Of a stretch of 64,000 bases of DNA, positions 33,755 to 42,663 are shown one piece after another. The stretch's first letter is position 1. Every line of letters begins with the position of its first letter. A program made the translations under genes and the position numbers. Below the pieces are notes generated by a model. The model worked only from the letters and a program-made list of their open reading frames with translations. It did no database searches and was not told the DNA's origin. Source of the stretch: Mesostigma viride (lineage: Eukaryota > Streptophyta > Mesostigmatophyceae > Mesostigmatales > Mesostigmataceae); NCBI GenBank assembly GCA_009746045.1, contig RPFO01000078.1, positions 1,742,080 to 1,806,079 of the forward strand. Direction: 5' to 3'.

Positions 33755-33775
33755 CCTATCAACCTTTCTTGTTAC
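33476..33775. repeat. Low-complexity pyrimidine and (GT)n tracts
   Basis: A T/C-rich stretch lies at about 33500-33615 and a GT dinucleotide run at about 33709-33750. No gene was seen. Confidence 0.8.
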
Positions 33776-34376
33776 CCTCTGTACGTCTCCCTCCATGCAG
33801 GTCTACCTAGAGATGACTATCAAAGAGACAACCAGCGCAGGCCAGAAATCGGGAGAATCCGGACCATGGTAGCTCGAGCCTGCCGTTATCTTTTCCGCGT
33901 TTTCGAGTCGTTCAGGATGATGAAGATGAATGGTGATGGAAATGTGTATCCTTGTGCATTGAAATTATGGCTGGCTTACGTGTGGAGCGACTAGATGACC
34001 TAGACGGTGGGGCCGGAAACAGCATGCTTGATCAGGGCGTGTGTTTCTAGCCTAACTGGCCGGGAGTGTCTAGTGGTGAGCACCATTGCTGCGATCGCTC
34101 TCCCACCATTTACGAGGAAATACCCGCAAATGGAAAACCACTGAAAAGGTCTAGCTAGTCAGTCATCACGTTAGCCATGCCATGATTCCAAACGTCCAAG
34201 AACTGCACACGGTGCAAAGGCAAAAAGCCGGAGGACAGCACTTTCAAATGTGCGGCGGGAACCAAAAGCCCGCGGATGCCAGAAAACATCGTGTTGCGGC
34301 AGCGACGCGACGATGTGGACAACGAATCCAGTGCCAAGCTCGGAACGGCCGCAAAGGAGATCTGGCATCACAGGGT

Positions 34377-35204
34377 TCAGATGTGCGGAGATACTATGCG
34401 ATCCAGCCGGTCCACGACCTGTTTGTAGAGCTTGTGCCAAGGGGCAGCACCGAACAGATGTGGGTGACGTTGCAAAAAACATCGGACTTGACGGAGCATA
34501 ATGGCTCGGTCATAGTCTTTGACCAGTAAACGCTGCAAGAGTTCAACAAGAGTCGTGATGAAATCAACACGATAAGAACAAAGACGGGAAAAACGATGTA
34601 ACTGAGAAAGAACAACACCATATTTTGCTGTGTGGGAAAGGAGACTGTGAATATCGGGGTAACGAATAAAAGGAATTTGCTGGTATTTAGGATCCTTGCG
34701 CTTATCATAGACAGCCGTACGCCAGCCCTTCGTGTTATGGGTAATGTTAAGATCGAGGTAATTGCAATGAGTATCCTCCGACGTGAGCTTTAATGTGAGG
34801 GACGCTTGCGGGTAGATGCCAGGCAGACCAGCGGTGATATACAAATGGGTTGCGAAATCAGGGTTGTCGAAAGCGATGACATCATCAATGTATCGACATG
34901 TATGGATAAAACGCCTGATGAGAACATCATCGTTTGAGGCAATGAGATTCTCCATGAATGCAAGCTCATAAGTGTATAGATAGAGGTTTGCAAGGAGCCC
35001 GGCACAGTTAGTGCCCATAGGGATGCCGATAGCTTGTTGGTATACATTGCCCGCAAAACAGATGAAGGTGTTATCAACAAGATAAGAGATCCAATGGACA
35101 AGGTCAGCCTTCGTGATAATATAATTATAACCATCCCGCACGATAGCACCTGCCGCGATCCCTGAGAGCCACGTTGCCGTGGGCTTGGTCTGAGAAACAC
35201 GCAC
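34377..35204 (-). pseudogene. Reverse transcriptase fragment, Penelope-like type
   Basis: 275 codons are open. Residues about 56-78 (QQAIGIPMGTNCAGLLANLY) are RT motif B. CRYIDDVIAFDNP (about residues 107-119) is motif C with the catalytic Asp pair. CNYLDLNI (about 148-155) matches the following motif, and YGVVLSQLHRFSRLCSY is a conserved thumb-side block. This GTNCA...YIDD signature is not that of LINE or LTR enzymes; it resembles the RTs of Penelope-like and related elements. Motif A and everything upstream are missing or out of frame (35205-35380), so the copy is N-terminally incomplete. No clear GIY-YIG endonuclease could be read downstream (34150-34376), where only broken frames occur. 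Confidence 0.7.
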
Positions 35205-35383
35205 GTGCAGGTGGTTGCGCCCGTGAGGCCTACGTGCATACAGACGAGTAAGGAGGCTATGACTATGGCTCCCGTGGCCTTCGCGTCTTTCCTCTCAGAC
35301 AACTACCCTAGTCCTTCCACGGCGTTGGATCGCCATGCGTCCAGGCATAGTTGTCTCACTTCATATAGGTCACCCTAAACGCC

Positions 35384-35434
35384 AGACAACAACTTGTATC
35401 AAGCAGACAACCAGCGCCAGACAACAACTTGTAT
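35384..35434. repeat. Short tandem duplication GCCAGACAACAACTTGTAT
   Basis: Two copies of GCCAGACAACAACTTGTAT lie at about 35385 and 35415, separated by CAAGCAGACAACCAGC. The AGACAACCAGC motif also occurs at 33826 and 31907 at the edges of neighbouring retroelement DNA. Confidence 0.7.
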
Positions 35435-35540
35435 AGCTAGCAGTGAGCACGCGAGCTTGGAATCACTATATCTATATGAGATTAGCATAGTACTCTGTGG
35501 CATGCCTTTGCGCATGACACGCAAGTACTTACTTACTTAC

Positions 35541-36637
35541 TGTAGCTGTACCTTGGAGTAATACAACAAGTAACAACTACGCCTATACATGATGCATGCT
35601 ACCTGCAACAATCCCAGCCTAGGCAGTCTCGTTGGGGACCAATGACCAATTTACCGGCCCAATGCCCCAATGCCAGAAAAGACACTCTTTCATGATCGTC
35701 ACCAAAAAACACTCTTTCATGATCGTCAGCAAAAATATGGTAAATTGAGAAGTACGGATAAAAACAATGATCCATCCCCATGCCTTAGTCAGGCCCATAT
35801 CCTCATGCACATGGCCAGAAGCCATAGAAATCATGGCTCACAAGCTTCTGACCGTAACTTGCCGATCTAGGCACCAAGCCAGTCTCCTTCGCACCAACTC
35901 CGCTGTTGCTGCCCCGCCTAACGCTGTCTTTCTTTCGGGGCATGGTGGAGACTCGTAGGGCTGATGGCGGGACAACAGAGCCATAAGGGCAGCCCTTTCA
36001 TCAGCAAACGCAGCTAGAGCACACGTGGACACCTAAGGATGCACCTTCTCCGTCTGCAAGCAGCGCACAACCGCATGCCTACCACGCAGCGCAGGACTAC
36101 CATGCAGACCACGGCCCACCCTACCTTCCAATCAAGAAACGGGGGGTTGTCCTCTTACACCCAGCCCGCACAGGAATCCTCTCAGAGGGACTCTATCCGC
36201 ATGAATACTCCAAGTGTAAAATTCGCTGTATTTGCCCGGTCCCAACCAGTCAAACTTGCTTGGAATTATGTCTGCCAAGCCACCTGACTGGCCCATTACG
36301 GGGGACCATGGGACCAAGGTGGACCCCTGCCATGATCCCTACCCAACCTGATCTCCGGCCATGCCGCCCCTTGCCTGGTCACGTGCAGGGTGCACGGCCT
36401 CAGAAACCCTCCACGTGCATGTCGCCAAAAACAATCCACGGCTCACCATCCCCATCGCCCCTCGCAATGAAGGCCTTACAACCGCCTAACCGGCCAACCA
36501 GCCGATTAGCCAACTTTCCACTTGGAAAACCCTTGAAGCAGCCAAACATACGTTTGGCCAACTCGCCAACTGACAAACCCTCATCCCCCTGTTCTCCTTT
36601 CCACTCGGCCAACCCTCTCCTCGGGACCCTCTCCCCT
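35541..36637. other. Region without a recognised gene
   Basis: About 1.1 kb. A short tandem duplication (ACACTCTTTCATGATCGTCA twice) lies at about 35682-35728. The last 100-200 bp probably includes the 3' UTR of the minus-strand gene ending at 36638. Confidence 0.35.
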
Positions 36638-39600
36638 TCACTGCCTCGCGGTCGCTCGCGCCTCCTTCTCCATGGCTGTGTTGTTGATGAAGAACTGCGA
36701 GAAGGCGGCGACCGAGCCCATGGCCGCGCACATGCCGCACGCGACAGGGATGCTGCCGACTGCAACCCGCGGGCGAGCGCACAGGGCAGGGGAGTGCCGA
36801 CACGCAAGCATCCACGAACACAGAGCCCAGCCAGATACCAACACGACCACGCACCCAGAATAAAACACCCATGGTGCGTGTTACAGGTGGATGCGGCAAG
36901 GAAGCCCTGGGAGGGTACAAACAAAGGGCCATCCGAGGGTAAACAGTGCCATCCAAGGGCCCGTTCACTTTTGCCGCCGGCTGCAGCATGCGAGCAGCAC
37001 AACGCAGCTGCCTGTGCACCCAACATGGCCCGGCTAGATATTACGTGACCGATGGTAGGCAGTAGTGACCGATGCTATACATTACGTGACTGATGCTAGC
37101 CATCACCTGACCGATGCTAGACATCACCTGACCAAACCATCGGGCACACGGATGGGGGTGTCACCAGGTACACGACGACGACGCGGGGTTGGTTTCACGC
37201 ACACGACGACAGCGGGGACCACGCCACATCTATCATCGCTCTCTAGCACCCGACGCTGCCACTCCACGCCTCTACGTGCCACTCCAACGCCCTGCCAGGG
37301 TCATCCCGGATCTCCGTTCGGTATCGGCTTGGGGTCACTTTGGAAAAAAAAATCGCTGCAGCTTCTGCCCAGCCTGTCCTGCCCTCCTCCCTCCCTAACA
37401 ACCCCACAGCGGGATGCACGTTCCTCAGACAGAAGCTGTCTGAATCATTCTCATTTGCTGTGCAGGCACCTGTGCACTGGGGTCCCCTTCCCCCTCCCCT
37501 CCCCTCCCCCTCCCCTCCCCATCCCCTCCCCCTCCCCTCCCCCTCCCTCCCCCTCCCCCTCCCCTCCCCCTCCCTCCCCCCCCTCCCCTCCCCCTCCCGC
37601 TCCCGCTCCCGCACCCCTCGCCCTCGCCTCGCCTCGCCCGCCCCCCCCCCCCCCCCCCTCCCCCCTCCCCCCTCCCCCCCCCTCCCCCACCCCTCGTACC
37701 TCGTGCACCCATCACAAGCCCCGCGGCGCATCCCCCCACGCCTGCATTCAGGTGGTGGTCCTTCTCCCCCGTAAGCATCGCCTCCGATGCAACCTCCCCC
37801 AGGGCAAACGCGCCCGCCACGGCCGCCACGTTGCCCGTGAAGCCCGTCACCACCTGAGGGGGGGGCAAAGAGGGGAGCGATGGCAAAGGTATGAAGCGAT
37901 TTCATGTCAAAATGAAGCCACGTTGCTCACGCTTATTCAATTCCATTCGTAGCGACGTTTTTGCACCCTTGTTTTGGGCCACCGTGGTTGCTGTGCACGC
38001 ATCCTTCAAGGAAACATGCATTGTGGGCCTGTGAGTGAGGGCCGGCTGACGCCATTTGCCTAGAAAAATAAACTCTGATGCCTTCAAGGCCTGCCTAGGC
38101 CTGCGTGACGGGTAGCAGCGCGCAGCTTGTCGGGCGTCCTTACGCTGTGTGCACGGGTACATACCCATAAATCAAGTTCAACCAAGTCTAGGCAGTCATA
38201 AGGCTTCAGAGCAAATGAAAGGTCATATGGGATCAGTAAGCGACAGGCCGCTCGCTACTAATAGCCTGGCGCAGTTTTGCCCGAAACTGGTGATCCTGAG
38301 ATCAGCATTACAGGAGCACCCGTTGATATGGCGAGGGGGGGGGGCGTCTCAGCTAAACAGCCCACTCCAAATTAGGTCCCACGGGGCTTCGTCAGACGTG
38401 GAGTGAGCTCCAGAATCGCCTGGGCGCCCGACTTCTTACAACAGAGTGCGCTCAACTTACATTTCTGAAGACGCCGCGAGGAGAAGAGAGCCGGAGTGTG
38501 CTCCAAAATTTGACCCGGCGCCAGGGTTCAGGAAAGGTGCCCACTCACCGTGAGACTAGGGATACATAGCTATTGGTCCGGTGCTTTGGCTTACATCCCG
38601 GAGTGAGGTGCTGGCGGACGTACTACTGCACATATGCGTACTACGGTAATTGTACGGTGCATAAGGTATATGACACATGGCGCAACTGGGAGTGAGCTAG
38701 GTGGCGTCAGTTCCAAGTTCTGACCGTCCCGACTACCTCACCTAGAGTATAGTGCCACGTGTCACATATCCAGCGTGTACTCCGTTTCGCCCCGACGGAC
38801 CCATTTTGGCAAAGGTGTGCGCGCAGCCATCCTTCACTTTGGCTGGTGACGGACAGCGCTGGAGGGCGAAAAAGAGGTGCTTGCTCAAGTACCGAAATTG
38901 GGGGGTATGTATCCCCCCCTGATATGGCTAGCTGGATGCTAACTAAATTGGGGGGTATGTATCCCCCCCTGATATGGCTAGCTGGATGCTAACTACGTGA
39001 GAACAGCGTGCGAGAGCAGGAACACACCAACTGCCAGTGTGCGATTAATGGCGGAATGATGCCCGATGAGGCGGTGTGGCATGAAATTTGGTCTAATGCA
39101 TGAAATTATCTACTAAGACAAACAGCTACATGCTAACTATATTTTATTTGACAGTGCCGCCCTTCTGGAAAAGACCCTGAATACGCCACAAGTTGGCTGT
39201 GCTGTGCTGCGTGCTACATTTTCCCTCTTGTCTCGCCACACAGCGGCCGTGCTTGCACTGGATGCTAGGTCACGTGACGCCACAGCTGGCAGTGTCACAT
39301 GAGTGTTCGGCTGGCCCGCCGCCACAAGTACCCAAGTATGTGCATCAGTTGCTCACCTAGCTGGACGCAGGCTACGTTGGCGTGTTTTGAGGTCATTTCC
39401 ATGAACAGACGCATCATGCTCATCGCACAGAATGGGGCTGAGTGGCACTGCGCCGCACCCTGCAGAACTAGTTTTGCACAGCCTGAATACACCCCCCCGC
39501 AACATGCGGCGGTGCCAAACCTGATTTTGATAGCCTAAAAGCCAGAATGTGGCCGAGCAGAAGGTAGCTTCATTTGTTCAATATGCTTAGTGCAAAAACC

Positions 39601-40163
39601 TTAATCGAAACACTGGCCCCCGCCTTGCTCGCTTTCCTATGTAACAACTTAAGCCAGAAAAACGCGGATTAAATAGAGTCTAGAGCCCAGGACTAGCAAA
39701 AACGCCAGAGAGATCTAGACGAGCATGCATAGTAATATCCTGCCAAAGGCAGACAAAGTTTTGCCCCACATGCACAGTCATTCCGGTCGCGACATCCCAT
39801 CGTGCCACATTCACAGCTAGCGATGTCAGCGCAGAAGGCAATCCGTGGGCGGGTGCACACGCCAAAAAATGAGGCCGCAGTGGCCCCTCGCGAAACTCTG
39901 CCCGTTTAGCTGCATTGAAGGCACGAACTGCTATCGCGTCGCACTAGCTAAAGCCCCCTGCCACATGCGAGTTCACTGCAACTTGCCTTGGCCGTCCTCC
40001 GCAAGGCTATCGCATTGTTGTTTCGTTCGACCTTGGACTCCGCACCCCAGGCAGCGTAAATGGAACCGCCGATTGCGCCTGCCACCGCTCCGTGGAGAAT
40101 GCCGTTGGTGATCCGCTCAAATGCACTCCTGGTGTCGATGTCTGTCTTCCCAAAGTGCGACAT
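36638..40163 (-). CDS. NDUFA11/B14.7-like complex I subunit (Tim17/22/23 fold), 3 exons
   Basis: Predicted exons on the minus strand: 40163-40032, 37853-37700 and 36759-36638, about 135 residues. Exon 1 (MSHFGKTDIDTRSAFERITN) holds a first glycine-rich helix. Exon 2 starts VVTGFTGNVAAVAGAF and includes HHLNAGVGGCAAGLVMGAR. Exon 3 gives VGSIPVACGMCAAMGSVAAF and ends FINNTAMEKEARATARQ. The GGCAAGLVMGAR block and the spacing of the helices match NDUFA11 (complex I subunit B14.7) and the Tim17/Tim22/Tim23 family, so the place of action is the inner mitochondrial membrane. The exon 2/3 junction (phase 1, G|GTACGAGG to TTGCAG|TC) is clear. The exon 1 donor (AAG|GTCGAA) is weak, and the loop after helix 1 looks about ten residues short, so a small exon may be missing between 37.9 and 40.0 kb. 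Confidence 0.7.
37484..37692 (+). repeat. CCCCTCCC-rich tract in NDUFA11-like intron 2
   Basis: More than 200 bp of almost pure pyrimidine on the plus strand (CCCCTCCCCT units, then C runs). The transcribed (minus-sense) strand is therefore a long G-rich purine tract directly after the exon-2 donor. Confidence 0.9.
38895..38994. repeat. 50-bp tandem duplication in NDUFA11-like intron 1
   Basis: Two apparently identical 50-bp units, each with a GGGGGG...CCCCCC inverted pair around TATGTAT. Confidence 0.9.
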
Positions 40164-41091
40164 GGCTACAATTACGCACCTTGCCCACAATACTTTAGTG
40201 CTGTCTGCAGACTTCAAGCGCGGACCCGAAGCTAGATGAAAGATGGCCGGGCAAGGCGCATAGAGGAGCAAAGAGTCAAGGCTACGCACCCTCGAGTGCG
40301 ATGCTCGGCACCGAAACAGCGCCCACGTAGGTACGATGGCGTATATGAATGCCAGTATGTATGAGATACCTCATGCCAATCGCCTGCTCGTCACGCCCAA
40401 CTAATGAGCCCGGCCCTGCGCGGCATGGCAATTTTGGCAGTTTGGCACAATGGCCATGGCATGGCATGGCAATAATGGCATGGCATGGAGCACCGAGCAC
40501 GCAGCAAACAGTGTAGACGGCAGCATAAGCTCTGTCCAGAAAGGGCGATTTCCTTGGTCGCCGCGCCAATTGCCCGCGCATAATTTTTATACGTGGCGTG
40601 TGGCCAGACACCTCCCAATCCGTTACCAAAGTGCCTTTCGTCGGTACGGCCGCTGTCCTTCTGCCCACACTAGCCCACACCAGTAATAAAGGCGAGCGCT
40701 CCCGTATTGCCTCCCGGCGAAAGATACCCGCCACCCTGCTTTTAGTATGCGCCCCTACTTGCTTCAGTAACGGCGCGGGCACGAATATTGGCAAACGCCA
40801 CTTGGTCACCTGCAACGGCGCTCTACGCGTAACGCGACCACGGCACCACGCCCCCATTCCCTTGAAATGGTCTCGCGTGTTGAAGGGCCGCGCAGGGGAG
40901 TCTCCCGCTCCATGGCTCGCTCCCCCCGTTGGGTTGGTCTAAACGCCAGGTTTTTAAGAAGAACCTTGGGGGTTTAATTTCCGTCGAAGTCGCTCGTTCG
41001 AGTAGTCTTTGTTAGATGAATGCGCGCCTTTGCTGATAGGGTGGTGGCTTGTCGGAACTCTGGGGTTAATGAGCCGACGTACTGAGATGCA
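40164..41091. promoter_or_regulatory. Shared upstream region of NDUFA11-like and CemA-like genes
   Basis: 928 bp between divergent starts. A short GGCATGGCATGGCA repeat lies at about 40455-40492. No TATA box was placed with confidence. Confidence 0.4.
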
Positions 41092-42663
41092 ATGGAAATT
41101 CAAGCAGGCGGTTGGCGGTTGCTGGCGTCTCCAGCCGTTTCACCTGTCGCTTTTCGCTGTCAGGCGTGCAAAATTCTATCAGATAATGTCAAGTGGCGGC
41201 CCTCCAGGGCAGTGATTAACAGGTTCGAGCATTCACGGTTACTTCCGGGAAAATGGCGGCCATATTTCGTCACTTGCACGAAGCCGAGACGGCGGGCGTG
41301 TGTCGCACGCGGGCTAGACGATGATGGCGATGAGGGCTCTATCGTCGGGCCGCCTGCCATTCGGCTACCCGACAGCGGACTACCCAGCAGTGGAGTGCCG
41401 GGCCCTCGTAAACCGATCCAGGAAAAGCGGGAGGGCCCTATCACAAAAGTGTGGAATTTCCTCCGCAGTCTAGGCGAGTTCGACGAAGATGAAAATGCGG
41501 TCGCACCACCGCCCACGGATCCCCGGTACAAGCCGGATGACGGGGAGGATTGGGACGAGTTCGAGCCGTTGGACAAATCCATGGAAGGCGCGGGCGACCG
41601 CTGGTGGCTCCCGCCCGTCGCGCCATCGGACATCGAGAACTTCGCGGAGGACATCGAGGAGGCTCTCCACCCGCACCACAAGTCGACCCAAATCGACCCC
41701 GTCCTGAACGAGTCCCCCTGGCAGCGCCTCTGGCGCGCAGTTCAGACCGGCGAGAAGCCCGACCAGTACTCGCTCCCTGAGCGCAGCATGGCAGTGAATC
41801 CGACACGTCTGGGCAAGGAGGAGAGCGACGGCATGACGATGCTTGAGATGATCGAGACCATGCCTCGCCTCGCGCCCATGTCCGAGCGCGTCAAGAGCTA
41901 CGACGCGGGGACGATGCCGAAACGTGAGCCGCTTCCCTTCCTCCCCTTCTTCTTCAAGCAGGGGCGCTCGTTCCCCCCCCTGGACCCGGAGGCGTTCCGT
42001 TTCCTGGGCCTGCTGGTCGCCGTGCCCATCTCGGTCATCTACATCATGAACCACTTAATCCTGTTCCCGATTCTCGAGCGCTACGCAGCGACGCACGAGG
42101 ACTTCTTCGAGCCGACCGGCGAGCAGAAGGTCGAAATGTACCAGGAGATCAAGTTCGAGAAGCACCGGCTGGAGTTCGAGGCCATGATCAAGAAAGCCCC
42201 CCCGCTGGACGAGCAGGAGACCCACATGCACCTCCGCAAGATCGCGATCAAGCTCAAGGAGGAAATGGTCGTCCACAACATGCACGGGATCACCAACCTC
42301 ATGTCCGAGATCTCCGGGGTCATCGTCGCCGTGCTCATGTGGAAGTCCTCCCCCCGCCGCGTGCGGCTCCTGTGCCGGACCGCGCTGAACCTGTTCCACC
42401 GGACCACCTCCACCACCAAGGCGCTCTGGATTATCCTTGTATCCGACGTGCTCATCGGGTACCACTCGGACGAGGGCTGGCGCGTGGTCACCGCATCCCT
42501 GTTTGACCACTGGGGGTTTGACATCAACGAGACCGCCATGGTGTTCATCGTCGGGCTGGTCCCCGTCTACATGGACGCCAGCTTCAAGTACTGGATGTTC
42601 ACATACCTCACGCGCATCTCGCCCACGACCTCGACCACGCTCAAGTACATGAATCGGCACTGA
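41092..42663 (+). CDS. CemA/DLDG1-like chloroplast envelope protein, nuclear, single exon
   Basis: 523 residues without an intron. The C-terminal 225 residues fit the CemA family: a first membrane segment (about 303-334, FRFLGLLVAVPISVIYIMNH), a charged helix-rich loop, a second segment (about 402-417, SEISGVIVAVLMWK), a third with WIILVSDVLIGYHSDEGW (about 446-463), and a last one ending PVYMDASFKYWMFTYLTR.SPTT (about 490-512). The YHS.EGW and FKYW..YL.R.SP motifs are family signatures. Plastid-encoded CemA (Ycf10) and nuclear DLDG1 act in the inner envelope and affect proton movement and inorganic carbon uptake; that role here is inference. The N-terminal 60 residues are Arg/Ser-rich with few acids and fit a transit peptide. 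They are followed by a low-complexity region that starts GLDDDGDEGS. It resembles DLDG1 more than CemA because it is nuclear and has a long N-terminal extension. Confidence 0.88.
   Translation: MEIQAGGWRLLASPAVSPVAFRCQACKILSDNVKWRPSRAVINRFEHSRLLPGKWRPYFVTCTKPRRRACVARGLDDDGDEGSIVGPPAIRLPDSGLPSSGVPGPRKPIQEKREGPITKVWNFLRSLGEFDEDENAVAPPPTDPRYKPDDGEDWDEFEPLDKSMEGAGDRWWLPPVAPSDIENFAEDIEEALHPHHKSTQIDPVLNESPWQRLWRAVQTGEKPDQYSLPERSMAVNPTRLGKEESDGMTMLEMIETMPRLAPMSERVKSYDAGTMPKREPLPFLPFFFKQGRSFPPLDPEAFRFLGLLVAVPISVIYIMNHLILFPILERYAATHEDFFEPTGEQKVEMYQEIKFEKHRLEFEAMIKKAPPLDEQETHMHLRKIAIKLKEEMVVHNMHGITNLMSEISGVIVAVLMWKSSPRRVRLLCRTALNLFHRTTSTTKALWIILVSDVLIGYHSDEGWRVVTASLFDHWGFDINETAMVFIVGLVPVYMDASFKYWMFTYLTRISPTTSTTLKYMNRH

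Larger units (their letters stand above)
33823..35540 (-). mobile_element. Penelope-like (or related) retroelement remnant
   Basis: The limits are set by repeats seen elsewhere. A block at 33902-34048 recurs inverted at 57663-57813, and an end block at 35496-35539 (GTGGCATGCCTTTGCGCATG, then ACTT units) recurs at 57820-57861. Between them lies a reverse transcriptase on the minus strand. The left edge has a 32-bp sequence (33823-33854) that recurs in reverse complement at 44445-44476. Class assignment rests on RT style and is tentative. Confidence 0.55.

Noticed and set aside
34150-34376. GIY-YIG endonuclease downstream of the Penelope-like RT
   Set aside because: All three minus-strand frames are broken and no GIY or YIG motif is legible.
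37065-37952. Proline-rich 295-codon frame resembling a cell-wall extensin
   Set aside because: Produced by the CCCCTCCC tract inside an intron of the minus-strand NDUFA11-like gene; no signal peptide or conserved motif.
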